Source: Osedax fenrisi
Lineage: Eukaryota > Annelida > Polychaeta > Sabellida > Siboglinidae
Assembly: GCA_964019155.1 (NCBI GenBank)
Contig: OZ025244.1
Coordinates: forward strand, 24,896,875 to 24,960,874
Length of the DNA stretch: 64,000 nucleotides
Direction of reading: 5' to 3'
Below are positions 26,300 to 38,558 of the stretch, one piece after another. Positions within the stretch are counted from its first letter, which is position 1; each line of letters begins with the position of its first letter. The notes under the pieces are model-generated. The model saw only the letters and a program-made list of their open reading frames with translations. It was not told the DNA's origin and made no database searches. The translations under genes were made by a program, and so were the position numbers.

Positions 26300-26629
26300 T
26301 TATAAATTAAAAGAATCAAAAAGTGTAGACAAATCAGAAGATATACTGTTGTTAAGTTGATTGAAGACAGAGTTAACAAATATTGGTTTATCAATAGAGG
26401 ATATTTTCCGAAATGATCTAGAAGGTCGATTAATTTGAGACACCGGCAAGTTCAAATCAAATAAAATGGCAAAGTGATCAGATATTAGAGAACTTTGAGT
26501 GGGATATGAAATTAAATTAGAATCAGCTAAAGATAAAACCAAGTCAATAGTATTACCATTGGTGTTAGTAGGAAAACGAATATGTTGCGTTAAGGAATAC
26601 TCAAATATAAGTATTATCGTAATATTCAT
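26300..26629 (-). pseudogene. L2-like endonuclease C-terminal fragment
   Basis: Encodes HIRFPTNTNGNTIDLVLSLA and LISDHFAILFDLNLP, the conserved carboxyl end of LINE APE-type endonucleases (the SDH box). The catalytic N-terminal half is absent (5' truncation). The first residues (NITII) probably belong to the flanking RTE endonuclease rather than to L2, marking the junction. Confidence 0.8.
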
Positions 26630-27180
26630 AGGGAATCATGCCAAACGTATTAGCATTGTTCAGCTTTCAATTGGTTCTTAATTTAGAATAGCAGAAACCA
26701 TATCTTTCCATACCATGAATACAACTACTTATTGGTGATAGATTTATCGGTCACAGTAAACGATGTCATGTCCTTCATCTGTCATTAGTTCTCCAGAGTC
26801 CCCCCCGTGTTTCATATAGAACGATGACGTTACCTCGATATCTGTCGAGTTTACCGTTGTTGATGCATTTGTTAATACTATGCTTAATCCAGTAGCTGAC
26901 TTAACACATCATTGGTTAAATAGATGATATACGCGGTCGTTTTTATTCCGGGCCTCATCCTATTCGGCATTGATATAATATTATTGTTACTCGTGATATG
27001 TTCTTTCTGTAGGCTTAATAAGTCTGATGGCACCTGGATCCTCTCAAGACTTTACGTATCAGCCGAAACTACTATTAGCTGTAAATCGTCTATAGACGCT
27101 ATGATCTTGAAGTTTCATCCGCTCTTGACAATTGATTAAATATTAATTATTCGGCCGACGATAGAGTGAAGGGGGTCACC
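26610..27180 (-). mobile_element. RTE-type LINE, 5' part of endonuclease
   Basis: The minus-strand frames contain GVVFMVWKDMVSAILN, EPIES and NITII near 26790-26610, after GELMTDEGHDIVYC. These match the middle of RTE endonucleases just before the QVYAPTSD block, and that block continues at about 24160 on the other side of the L2 insertion. Several stops. The GC-richer 26900-27150 is probably the 5' region of the same element. The 5' limit is uncertain. Confidence 0.6.
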
Positions 27181-27369
27181 CGTCAGTTGTGTTAGCCACT
27201 TGCTGAAGTGGTTACCAGATAGTGTTACGAGTAACCGACAATGACAGTTGGGAGACGTGAAAGGTTTTTTTAACGCTTCTTATATCGAGAAGAAGGCAGC
27301 AGTCGTAAGAAAGATTGATCATATATGGTATACCTTCCCCCTTTAAATTATAAATATATAATAAATATA

Positions 27370-27423
<54 letters not shown>

Positions 27424-27647
27424 CACACGACGTATTTCACACGTATAAGGTGTCAATACACAACGAGTCTAATAAAAATGTTAGATATAAATAAACATAA
27501 TTGTGTTCTCAAAATGGAGATTTAAAATAAATATATCGATACAACGTGTATGCAAGACTTGCATTGCGAGTGTATTCAAATACAATTTCTTTATCAAATA
27601 TAAAAATAAATAAAACCTAAACATATGAACAAAACACACCCTACTAC

Positions 27648-27678
<31 letters not shown>

Positions 27679-27683
27679 TACGC

Positions 27684-27732
<49 letters not shown>

Positions 27733-27757
27733 TACGCATACACATACATATACACAT
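27648..27757. repeat. (CATACA)n microsatellite
   Basis: About 110 bp of ACATACACATAC units. The minus frame gives a poly-Cys/Val artefact. Confidence 0.9.
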
Positions 27758-28042
27758 ATACCCACATATAAATAACATCCTGTAAACACTATATTGATAT
27801 AATAGTTTAATAGCTATACCGACAGTGATGATTCTTATAATGTAAAAACAGCTATTGCTAATAGTTTATTATCTATTAAATTAGCCTGTACACACACACA
27901 CACGCGCACACACACATAAGCATGCCTAGTATACTGCGCCTAGTAATGACCTATAAATCTGTATTGCTATCTGCAAACGGAGCCTCGCATAGTTTATCTA
28001 TTATTGATTTTCTCTTAAGATACGAGATTTACATTGTTTAGT

Positions 28043-28095
<53 letters not shown>

Positions 28096-28208
28096 AATAT
28101 ACAGAAGTAAATACGAATAATAGACAATTAGTAAATAGTACAAACTACTTCTATTTAATAATTATCTAATAAAAACACTTTAATATTTACAAAATATACA
28201 TATAAACA

Positions 28209-28216
<8 letters not shown>

Positions 28217-28280
<64 letters not shown>
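28217..28280. repeat. Long (TA)n tract
   Basis: About 64 bp of TA; another of about 43 bp lies at 28049-28091. The region 27800-28760 contains nothing else I recognise. Confidence 0.9.
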
Positions 28281-28284
<4 letters not shown>

Positions 28285-28767
28285 CTAGTATGTGTTATAG
28301 GTGTGTAGTACACATTGTGTTCGTCGTACACTGTACTTATATGAATATATATTATAATATATATATATATATATTATATATGAATATGTAAACATGCATG
28401 TGTTAATATGTGTATTTATGTATGTGCGTACTTGACACATATACTACACTAGAATGTATTGTATACATACATAGAATATAGTGTATATAGTGTATACTGT
28501 AAAGTGTATACACACTATACATATCGACTATCCTTCAGCGTACGTGGAAATGTTCTTTGTAGTCTGCCCCGTAAAGAGAAACGTATTATAATAATAATAT
28601 AAATTCAATTGAGATGATGACGACGGGGAAGCTGTAGTAGTAATAGTAGCGGGGGGATATGCTAATATGAGATGACAGCTAAGGATGACGCTGCGGTAAG
28701 AGATGACAATAGACCGATATTGTATGCGTGTATGAAGGAGGCTGGATCGTTGTAGATCGTTTTAGTT

Positions 28768-28798
<31 letters not shown>

Positions 28799-28985
28799 AC
28801 CATCATCATAAGTAGCATCACTACCACACCCAATATAATCATCGCTAGCATCATCATCATCATCATCACCACCACTATAACCATTATCACTACCACCAAT
28901 ACTATAATAATTAGGATCACTATCATCATCATCATCTTCATCATAATAACTATCATTATCATCATCATCATCAGCATCATCATTA
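28768..28985. repeat. (CAT)n/(CAC)n imperfect microsatellite
   Basis: Trinucleotide CAT/CAC repeats with interruptions, open on the minus strand as a Met/Val/Ile-rich artefact. Confidence 0.85.
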
Positions 28986-29019
28986 TTGATAGTTTAAATT
29001 GTATATTATATTATGTGTT

Positions 29020-29615
29020 ATATTTATAGTCTATAATTAATAGACTATATTAATATTATCATTGTGCACACTGTATGTACACCATTGTACACTATACATT
29101 GTACAGTGTACAGTGTACACGGTACATTACACAGTGTATATTATGAATTTCATCGCATTCATTCCAGTTAACCTGAATTAATATAGAGAACGTATGAGGC
29201 ACGTTAAAGATTATTTATAAACTCCTGTTGTTATATTAATATCAATTATTCTAAGATTCTCCCAAGACAATGTTTAACATTACGGAGATAGCTAAGGAAT
29301 GTCCTAGAATAATCCTGTGACGATTTATTTTCTCAGAAATATTGACCCCTGAATGATAAGTATAGATACTAGATATAGAGTACGGGTGTGATAAATTATA
29401 TAGTATACTATAGTATAACCTATCCTATGTATCTTATTGGATATAATATCGATATTATAATACCTAAATGCACCAAACTAACTAACTAATATAGAAATAA
29501 TAGTAACGAATGGGTTAAATACATTTATATGTATTTCACTCTATTTTTACTACGATTAATTTGTTCTCTTTACCTTCGCTGACAGGTATATAGATAGAGA
29601 GGTGGACATGCTGAC

Positions 29616-29665
<50 letters not shown>

Positions 29666-30900
29666 GGTATATAATATACCGATAGATATCTCGATAAGTT
29701 CAGTGAACTTCTATATCTACCTGGTTTCATTATCGTTTATTGCGATGACCCAATCTGATTATTAATATTATAACTAACCATATTTCCCTACAATAGCTAA
29801 TGATAAAGCAATACATCAGATGATAGCCTCACTACATTCGCTAACATCGTATCAGCTATAGTTATAGGTGGAATACTAAACTAGCAGAAACGCGCTATAA
29901 TACTGAACTTCCATCCCATAATGTTATCATATCCAACATCTATTACGACTTCGTCAACAATATGAATCCGACCTATGTTATGCTATATGCTATATGTTAT
30001 GAATATGCTACCTAATCAACTGCACACGAATACACTGAATCGCTGTAGTGGTTACCATGGAAACATGCATCGCTGATCATTACAACAAATCGTATTACTC
30101 GACACCATGAAACTTGTATCACAGTCTCGTTAATGACTCATTCGCTGAGTATGTTATATAAGGTATACCCAACGCAGCCGAATGTTCGTCGGAAGTACAT
30201 CATTGGAAGCTAATAATATCGTCACTGATACATTTTAGTTACAAAATATCAAATTTCCCGAAGACTTCTGGAATAATTAAAGGAACTCCCCGTAAAATAA
30301 TTTACAAACATAACATTCTAGATTTTACTTTCAATGTTGAACTAGTGATTTATCTCTTTATTTCCTCATTCATAGTAAACTGTAAAATAACCAATACCCT
30401 AAAGATAGTATAGTATACAATCTATAATCACAATTAATAACTATCTTACCTCCACTGACTTACTCATATGCATCCCAATATAATCTTCCTTCACCTTCGT
30501 ATACTACATTAATAATTACACCTTCATCCTCACCTAGTAAATAACAATGGGTAGTCTATATATAATCTACGTTAAATAATGGATAGCCTATCTTGTACGT
30601 CTACGTTACAAATCGTGTATTTAAATGTTTTAGCATAGATAGATATTATATATAACGATATGTCCCATACCATAGTTACACGTTACTATCCCCTGTAATT
30701 AATCAGCTCTTTTCATCATTCAATAACAATATCAACCTCCCCCATGTATTATATGACTATATCCTACATACATTCCACGAATACATATATGTATGCATTA
30801 CATTACATGCTTCCAAGATTAAAGTTCTCACATTCATAATCGATATTTGTATCACCACTTAACCCCATACCGAACCTCTGATTTTAATGGTCACTATCTT
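29020..30900. other. Intronic non-coding DNA
   Basis: GTACACTGTAC-type palindromes at 29060-29140, a TA tract at 29621-29660, then about 1.2 kb of unremarkable AT-rich sequence. No exon seen. Confidence 0.55.
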
Positions 30901-30902
30901 CA

Positions 30903-31020
30903 CTCCTACAACCACTACCACTAACACCCTTACCCCTACCACTAACACCCCTACCCCTACCACTAACACCCCTACCCCTACCACTAACACCCCTACCCCT
31001 ACCACAAACACCCCTACCAC
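30903..31020. repeat. C-rich minisatellite
   Basis: Five units of about 24 bp containing CACTAACACCCCTACCCCTA. C-runs on plus and G-runs on minus give i-motif/G-quadruplex potential. Just downstream (31060-31110) are TTACGTAA and ATGCGCATG motifs in CpG-rich DNA. Confidence 0.85.
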
Positions 31021-31723
31021 GTCCACTACGACCACGCCCATGGGCGTCGTGCACGATGTTACGTAACACTCTATAAAGCGCGCAACGCGCCGCTCATGCG
31101 CATGACTGGGGGCTTACGTCACTGTCATCATAATGATCTCCAGCATCTCTTTCATCTTCTGTCATCTTCTGTCATCTTCTTCAGCTTTATCGTCATGGAC
31201 ATATGTATGTAGCTGTATGCTTCACGCGTATCCGAAGTTCATCTGTCTGAAATACATTATCTACTTACACAGACAGCTGCTCCATATTTAGAATATGTCA
31301 ATGGATATACGGGTGTATATACACATGTATACATGTGTTAACATATGTATATGTATGTGCGTATATATATATATATATATATATATATTAAGTATAAGTA
31401 TAACTATATTTAACATATGAATAGTCAACATAAATCTATAACTGCAGTTATTGCAGCACACATGTAATATAACTACGAAGGATACAAGTACGCAATACAA
31501 CCCACATTCTACTGATGTTTACCTATTCTGGTCATTATATAATATTATGAAATAGGTCGACTACTTTTATTTAAAATCGAAATGTATATGTCATTAAAAT
31601 ATATGTCTCTAATACACGATATTTGCATGAGACCAATGTTGACATTGCTACATGCTACAACCATACACCATATATAATAATACATGTATTGAAGGTATTG
31701 CCTACTTGTATACTATGCTGCAG

Positions 31724-31832
31724 GTACGTGTGGCTAGGTAATCGATGCTTCAATAACCCTCAGGGGGCGTTGTTGGTTGCATGGGTTGCAATCTACGCAG
31801 TCGAATGTATCTACGTAATGTCATTATTGTAA
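31724..31832 (+). other. Exon-like hydrophobic open frame (unassigned)
   Basis: A CTGCAG acceptor-like site precedes a frame reading YVWLGNRCFNNPQGALLV, AWVAIYAVECIYVMSLL and a stop. The second half would make a membrane helix, and its local GC is higher than the flanks. It does not fit in order between innexin exons 3 and 4. It could be an alternative terminal exon, a remnant, or chance. Confidence 0.2.
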
Positions 31833-32472
31833 CTATCTATAGCTATACTAACTTGTATTTAGTCGAGGTGGGGCCGACTCGAGTCTAATAACGGACCTAC
31901 CACCAACTCCTGCGTATTCACCGCTGTCTAATAAAGTGGAATGACCACCTTCACGAAATGACGTCACAATATTTCGATACAACTCTATCGGCTAGAATTT
32001 GGCTCACTCGAAATCTACAAAAAACACCCTAAATAGTTATACTATACTATTACTTAAATAATGCAGTACTACTGTATACAATACTATACTATACTATACT
32101 GTATTGTACTATAGATACATTAGACATTAGAGTTAATGAAGTAATCATACATTATTTCTTGAATGAATACATTTCACATACAAGTATTTAAAAAATGTAA
32201 AACCTAATAATACATGCTATTACGCCTAATGGATGCTCTCACATATCTGATAGGTTAAAATCGTTGGTTATTATTCACAATACCAGTTACACTATTGATG
32301 TGTTTATCATCTTCTGATAACGTTATATATTATTATTATTATTATTATTATCACATGCATGTAGGCAATGCCAGGGTACTTATAGAAGCAGTGTTGCTTA
32401 TCGAGACAATTACCCCTTTATTAATATTTTATAATATTATATTTTCTTGTTTACATATATATATATATATAT

Positions 32473-32540
32473 ACCGCCCATATAGATCAGTTGGCTAATG
32501 CAGGCAGTTGGACGCGGGTTCAAACCCCGACCGAACTGAT
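32473..32540 (+). repeat. tRNA-like (SINE head) fragment
   Basis: Contains an A-box-like TAGATCAGTTGGCTAATGC and, 20 bp on, a B-box-like GGGTTCAAACCCC that would form a T-arm. The spacing is too short for a complete cloverleaf with an anticodon arm, so a tRNA-derived SINE remnant is more likely than a functional tRNA. Confidence 0.4.
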
Positions 32541-32854
32541 AAAATAGATTTAAAAATAATATTTAGGAGTGTACTATTATATATTATTTCAAAACCATGT
32601 TCTTATATGATTGTGTATATGTAAATGATGGGCTCTCTACGTATCTATGTTAGTGATAGCCTATAGATGTAGACATGTATGCACCTAACATCGTAGTTGT
32701 ACACTACATTGCATCCCTGCAGTACACAACCACCCGACCGTCGATTGTGTACAAGTCCCCTATATATATCCTATAGGACTAGTGGGGCTAGATATACTGC
32801 CATTAGTACACATTTATTACGTGTTTGGGTTGTAAATGTACGGTAGTTAGTGGT

Positions 32855-32921
32855 GAACACGTGACACACGATCACGTGACCCATGAACACGTGACTCGAA
32901 CACGTGACATGAACACGTGAC
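32855..32921. promoter_or_regulatory. Five-fold CACGTGAC array
   Basis: CACGTG occurs at 32858, 32873, 32888, 32901 and 32914, each followed by AC, with spacings of 15, 15, 13 and 13 bp. This is either a short tandem duplication of an E-box or a bHLH-Zip responsive element inside intron 3. Confidence 0.45.
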
Positions 32922-33379
32922 AGCATTAATTAACGTCGTCGTCTATAGGCAGCCTACTATAGTATGTGTATACATTGTACATACATATAGTTGAGCCCAC
33001 CGCATAGTATACTATGCGTAGTATGTGTACATTATCAAACTATGGTCAATGTAGTAAAGTGTACTATAGTACATATATGTACTATAGTACATTATAAAAT
33101 AGTATAGTATAGTGTACTATAGAGCACTATATACATAGTATATGTATATGTGACCTACTATATACTATGGGTGGTATTTCTTTTTAAATTCTACTGTATC
33201 CTTCTATATACATATTCTTTGGAATAAGTAGCGGTAGTATTTAAATAATAATAATAACCAATAATACAAATAATAATATTAATAAAAATAATAACACTAA
33301 CTAATAGAGGTAATACAGTTATGTGGTAGTTGTTATGTTAATCATACACACACACATATATATGTATATATATGTATTA

Positions 33380-33429
<50 letters not shown>

Positions 33430-33553
33430 AATATATACACGTACAATTATAAATACGTTCACAGATATAATAATAAGATGAGAATTTGGCAATAGACGAA
33501 TTAATAAGCATAGATTATCTAGTCAATATATATATTTGTTCATACACGTATAC

Positions 33554-33595
<42 letters not shown>

Positions 33596-33713
33596 TCTAC
33601 ATCATAAAATCACCTAAACACACATTCACATGCATACACATCATATATGCATATAAATGCTTAGCCATGTATTTCAATCTACTACTATAGGATACTACTA
33701 TCAATACACACCA

Positions 33714-33915
33714 TAATGCACGTCATAATACAATATATGATGCACGGCATGATGCACGTCATAATACAAGCTATGATGCACGGCATGATGCACGTCATAA
33801 TTCACACCATGATGCATGGCATGATGCACGTAATAATGCACACCATGATGCACGCCTTGATGCACGCCATGATGCACGCCATGATACATGCCATGATGCA
33901 CGACACGATGCACGT
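33714..33915. repeat. ATGATGCACGYCAT minisatellite
   Basis: Units of 12-36 bp made of ATGATGCACGCC/GTC, with partial palindromes (GCATGATGC). The open plus frame (MMHGMMHVII) and the minus frames are artefacts. The following 33940-34150 is CpG-rich with several GCGCATGCG (NRF1-like) sites and a GTTGCTAAG (RFX-like) site. Confidence 0.85.
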
Positions 33916-36256
33916 GATACGCGTATCCAAAGACTGCAGTACCACCCCCACGCATGCGTGTAATACCCGTGCTGCGTGCGGCGCATGCGTCACTCACCTA
34001 ACGAGACGGTTGCTAAGTAGATTGTTGTTATGTGCTACCGGTTGTTGTTATGCGACCGAGACCGCTTTGATTGTTATGCTAATGTGTTGCGCGCATGCGG
34101 GCATCCAGCGTAACTTCGTTACGGCGTTGCTACGTCGGTAACTAAGGCGGTTACTACTGTCGTTGGCGATCTGGAATATGTCATCTGCAATATGTGTTTA
34201 CGCTTACAGAAATACTTGTTTACTCTTTAAAAAAGGATTATAGTAAGACATGATTTATAAATAATTAATTAAATATAACAGTGTTTATCAACAAATAATA
34301 GTAAAAATCTAGGCCTACATTGCTTATAATTCAAGTTGACCTAGTTATATCAAGACGTATGCATATAACTATCGGATCTAAACTATATTTGTATTCAGGA
34401 ATTCCTACTTTATCAATGATAATTTATATATTACTCCATTATTAGCAATCTATTGTTATATGTATTCCTACCAGAATGTGTACCTATCGCACCGACACGG
34501 TTATAAGTGTACTTGTATACAATATGTCTACATAACCTATAGGTATATCGACACTTTTTGCGTGTACACTGTACAACATATGTCATTAACATTGCTGTGT
34601 TTTAAGGGATGGAGGTGAACGGTTTAATACATCAACATTATTGTGTTTTAACTTACGTATTTAATGATTTTTTTGATATTTCCATTTTATATTTACACAA
34701 TATTTTTTAAATTTACTGACATTGAATCAATTGATTCACTTAAGTGGTGTGTACCAATATATACATGAGCCAGCTATAATTTGTAGAGTTCGTTACCCCC
34801 AAGTACAGAGATCCCTAAATATGATATATAGTATACTCATCAAAGTACAATAGCTATATATATATATATACATATACGTGGTTCTGATAAAGAATGTCTA
34901 AGTAAAGAAATCCACGTAGTCGAATACTTAGTGTGATCGTATTTATAATTTATTTATTTTCGTAATTCATATATGAAGACTATAGTCTAATATACCATAT
35001 ATTGTCGTATACGATTATTATATTCAAATATAATTATTATACAATAATCTCCGTAACATTGTTATTTATTAAATGCGTTTTCCTCTTTTCTATTGTAGTT
35101 TAGATTATTTATATTTATATTTATTTCTCCTAAAGGCTTCACAATAAGATGGATATTTCTATAACCGAAATCCGGTTATATACATAAAGGTATACCTATA
35201 TAAGGGTATACCTGTGTGCTAAGATAAAGGACATTTACTATAACATAGAGGACATTCACCATCCTACTATTACGGAATTTGTTATTAGCGTATTTCTTCA
35301 CATTGTATCTTGTTACTCGTAATATGATATTTAAATAGATTTATGTCCTAGCCTGATTCCATTATATATTGGTGTAGGTATGCGTGTAGGCATGTATATG
35401 TGTGTGTGTATGTGTGTGTGTACGTATAAATGAACATTGTATATGTAATGTAGGGAACATAATATACAATAATATTCATAGTATATTCATAGTAATAATG
35501 ACATAGTATACTTACGCGTGAAGAGTGTTGCCTATTGTTATGCGTCCTATTGTTGTTATCTCACTCGTGTTATCCTCAACATATCGTATAGTTCTATTGG
35601 TGAAGATAACACCCACATAGAAACGCGCTCTCTAAACTTCGTTAAGCTATTCAGAAAGTAACACACTATCAAAATGTATTTCCTTCTGGCTAATCTATAT
35701 CTACACACGTATACTTGTCGTGATATTATGACATGTGTTAGTTAGCGAATCTATAATCTCCGAGTCTTCCATATATGGATGACTATGGTATAGCTACATA
35801 AATCTAGATTAAAATCTATATTATATTGAAACACGCCTCTTTATGCCAATCACACTATATTACAGTTACTCCTATTAAGGAATAATACAATTAATCTTAT
35901 AGCATTAATCTAAATTAAAACCACGCCCCTTCTTTACTAAAACTATTTTCCAACAAATCAATATACACAACATTCCACACATTCCATATATTACGTAACA
36001 CCAACGATTACGTATTCATATATCTAGTATATCGAACTACATTTACCACTCAACAAGATCCGCTCTATTCAATAAATCTTTGTACATTTTTTATTTGTTA
36101 TACATAGTATATACCTAGTAGAATATATTCTACTATGCCTACTTGATCACTCTCGATACCTTCAATGTAATTCTCAATATAATTCATTATCGCCTAGCTT
36201 CTCTACTAGAAGACAATGATATCGTTTCAACTATATTGTAATCTTCTTCTACCTAA

Positions 36257-36473
36257 AGGGTATCCCACTACAAGTATTTTCGGCAACTTGTCGGAAATAT
36301 TGTAATTTTAAAACCATTTTCTATCAAGTTGTAATGGGATACCACCTATACAGTTACTATATTTCAGGAAAATTTTCGGAAAGTAAGGGGTATCCCACTA
36401 CAATAGTAGTTAACTTAATAGTAGGTACAATATTTCCGGCAAGTTGCCGGAAATACTTGTAGTGGGATACCCT
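36257..36473. mobile_element. Dimeric MITE with AGGGTATCCC termini
   Basis: The outer ends are perfect inverted repeats: AGGGTATCCCACTACAAGTA on the left and its complement on the right, extending about 48 bp with two mismatches (the CGGCAACTTGTCGGAAATA type block). Internally there is an opposed pair, GTTGTAATGGGATACC (about 36331) and GGGGTATCCCACTACAA (about 36388). The element is therefore two foldback units head to tail. It is 217 bp, non-coding, with no clear target-site duplication. Confidence 0.8.
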
Positions 36474-36955
36474 CATAAAACTCGAGTCTTAACGCTAAAT
36501 ACATAATCTACATTCAAGCCATCCTATAGGATGTATGATGTATGTATCTAATAGTATATGCAGTATATATCCTATACCCATACTATACCCATACTATACT
36601 ACCACTAACCTCTTCTACCATACTCATAATGTATGTCGGTGAACCAAAATGTCTCATCTTAACACGTATTTCCTGTGAACAATGGTTCCCCGTGTAATTC
36701 CGCATATCACTAACCGCCTGTCAACCGTCAACTTCTCTAAAAACTGCATGTGTGTCTCAGTTAACTAAGGCGTCATAAACGATAATGATCGGCTCTCGTT
36801 AAAACCATGGATGCCTTAACATCATATCGTATTCGAAGGGACATCAGAGCCATATATGGTTATAAGTGAAAACGTCATCTAAGTTCCTGGATGGGATTAA
36901 AAGACTCCACCAAATAAAATAATTTTAATTTGTAGAGTAAATAAAATTGCAAATA

Positions 36956-37430
36956 CACACCATTTTTTCATGGGATACACGGTTGTCTAGGGTACAGCGA
37001 ATTCAATGTATAGGGTACATATCGTTAAAATATCACAACAATTTAACATATACCCTAAATAGGTTACACGACTTTTAAACTCACTAGGGTACAATATATA
37101 TATATTTGTGGGGTACATATATGTTAAATATTAGGGTTCATAACTGTTAAATGCACTAGGGTACACTCTATATATTTATTAGGGTACAGCTATGTTAAAG
37201 GGTACGTGATTATTATATTTATATATCATGCAATTCAATGATGGTATTTCTTCAATTCATACAATTGCATTAGGTTATATAGTATCATAACATTAGGGTA
37301 CAACGTCTTTAGGGTACAGTTTGTTCATTTTTAGTGTACTGGTCGTATTTATTCAAATTGTACCTTAATTAGGGTACGGCAATGGGGACACCATAAAAAA
37401 GCACTCGCTGTACCCTCATTTTTAACAGTG
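36956..37430. mobile_element. AGGGTACA-rich non-autonomous element
   Basis: About eleven copies of AGGGTACA or close variants lie within 400 bp. The right end TACCCTCATTTTTAACAGTG is 19/20 identical to the right end of the 45609-48446 element. A weak inverted counterpart on the left (CACACCATTTTTTCATGGG, then AGGGTACAGCGA) mirrors the right end (TCGCTGTACCCTC). The left boundary is uncertain. Confidence 0.5.
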
Positions 37431-38393
37431 AATGCGAGTTATTCTCTTCACCCGTCCATAACCCATATCTAAGCATACGACGATAACGTTTCATATTATT
37501 CTGTTTGATTTTAAATAAAAAATAACAATTTTCCAATCAGTCGTAACATTTCTTCATCTGTCCAAATGATTCTATCGGGTAGGTCCTGAAAGTAAAACTC
37601 CATTCATTCTTGCTTACTTTCACAACTATTACCTCTACCCTATCTTCAGAGGATGTATCGTTTGTATGTGTTGTGTATTCAGCTGACATCAGCATTATAC
37701 TCCATCCACATGTATGTATACACATATAGGTATACGCTGGCAGTTTCCATATGTAATACTATCTATAAATAGTATAGTTAAATTGATAGTATTCACTGAT
37801 AAACTTCCCATTGTAACATTTTCTACAAAGATTATTTAAATCACTTTACTTGAATGTATACATGTACTTACCGTACAGTATACGTCACACATATTCTTAA
37901 TGAATTCATGACATTCTTACATATGAACTCATTTCACGTATGTCTCTAGTAGAGACTCACTACCTAACTATATTATTTGTTCTAAATAAATAGTATTTGA
38001 AAAGTGAATGTATCTGATTATTTATAAAGTGAAAATAAAACTTTAATTTATCATGTATTATTTGATTACATACAATGAAATAGCAAGTATGAACTTCAAT
38101 ACATAATATTCTTTGATATTTCCAAATTATATATGTTATATATATATAATATACACATACCGTAAGTTATGGTTCATAAGTTATGAATCATAACTGATAT
38201 AAATGTATGCCCATATATGGCCATACTCTATAACTACATACATACATCCGCCTATACCCTGCCCAGTGGGAACTGCCCACCTACCTCTACCTATACCCAC
38301 ACATACTTACCCTACCTACCTACCACTTCATACTCCCACACCTACATCTGTCTACCTACCCCTATCTAAATCCACCCTTACCCCTCTCCACAG
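37431..38393 (+). other. End of intron 3
   Basis: AT-rich, no exon. The 150 bp before exon 4 is a pyrimidine-rich run of CCTACCTACC/CCCACACC units ending in CCACAG, acting as a long polypyrimidine tract. Confidence 0.6.
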
Positions 38394-38558
38394 GCTATAC
38401 GTTATGTTGTGAATCAGATGGACCGATATCTATTGGCTCAGCGAGACTACAGAACCGGATGTTGTATTCGTGCTAAACACATAGTGGCCCGGATGTGCTG
38501 TTTGGTGGGCGGCAGACTGTACGGTAACTATCTGACCTCTGCGTACCTCGTCATCAAG
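38394..38558 (+). CDS. Innexin exon 4 (cytoplasmic loop)
   Basis: Acceptor CCACAG|G, donor AAG|GTCAGC, phase 0 at both ends. Encodes residues 157-211: AIRYVVNQMDRYLLAQRDYR, then IRAKHIVARMCCLVGGRLYG and NYLTSAYLVIK. This is the basic, helical cytoplasmic loop between TM2 and TM3. GRLYGNYLTSAYLVIK corresponds to the family's YG.YL...YL..K block just before TM3. A run of three cysteines-rich positions (TGCCIR, ARMCCL) is somewhat unusual for this loop. Confidence 0.92.

Larger units (their letters stand above)
24170..26610 (-). mobile_element. L2/CR1-like LINE inserted in the RTE element
   Basis: A 5'-truncated non-LTR retrotransposon on the minus strand. From 26629 downward it reads the end of an apurinic endonuclease (RFPTNTNGNTIDLVLS, SLISDHFAILFDLN). 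Then comes the RT N-region (SPLDPIPLNLLRSLSPSF), the RT core (LLDLSSAFDTLDHNIL, HGVPQGSVLGPILFIIYI, LYANDLQI), the thumb, and the L2/CR1-type C-terminus (MYKLERIQRRAIRVLYKLNF, RSWNSLPCDIR). Most pieces share one frame, broken by only three TAA stops (about 26297, 25637 and 25095) and one frameshift near 24710. Motif C is YAND instead of YADD. It is inactive but not very old. The 3' end is near 24175 with an A/T-rich tail. Confidence 0.85.
21303..38393 (+). other. Innexin intron 3 (17 kb, transposon-rich)
   Basis: The largest intron of the gene. It contains the nested RTE/L2 LINEs (21.67-27.15 kb), many simple repeats, a tRNA-like fragment (32.5 kb), a CACGTGAC array (32.86 kb), a dimeric MITE (36.26 kb) and an AGGGTACA-rich element (37 kb). 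I see no convincing innexin exon inside; an exon-like hydrophobic frame at 31724 is listed separately. Confidence 0.7.

Noticed and set aside
33716..34141. 141-codon Met-His-rich frame
   Set aside because: First half is the ATGATGCAC minisatellite; the second half has no recognisable family, and the matching minus frames are equally open.
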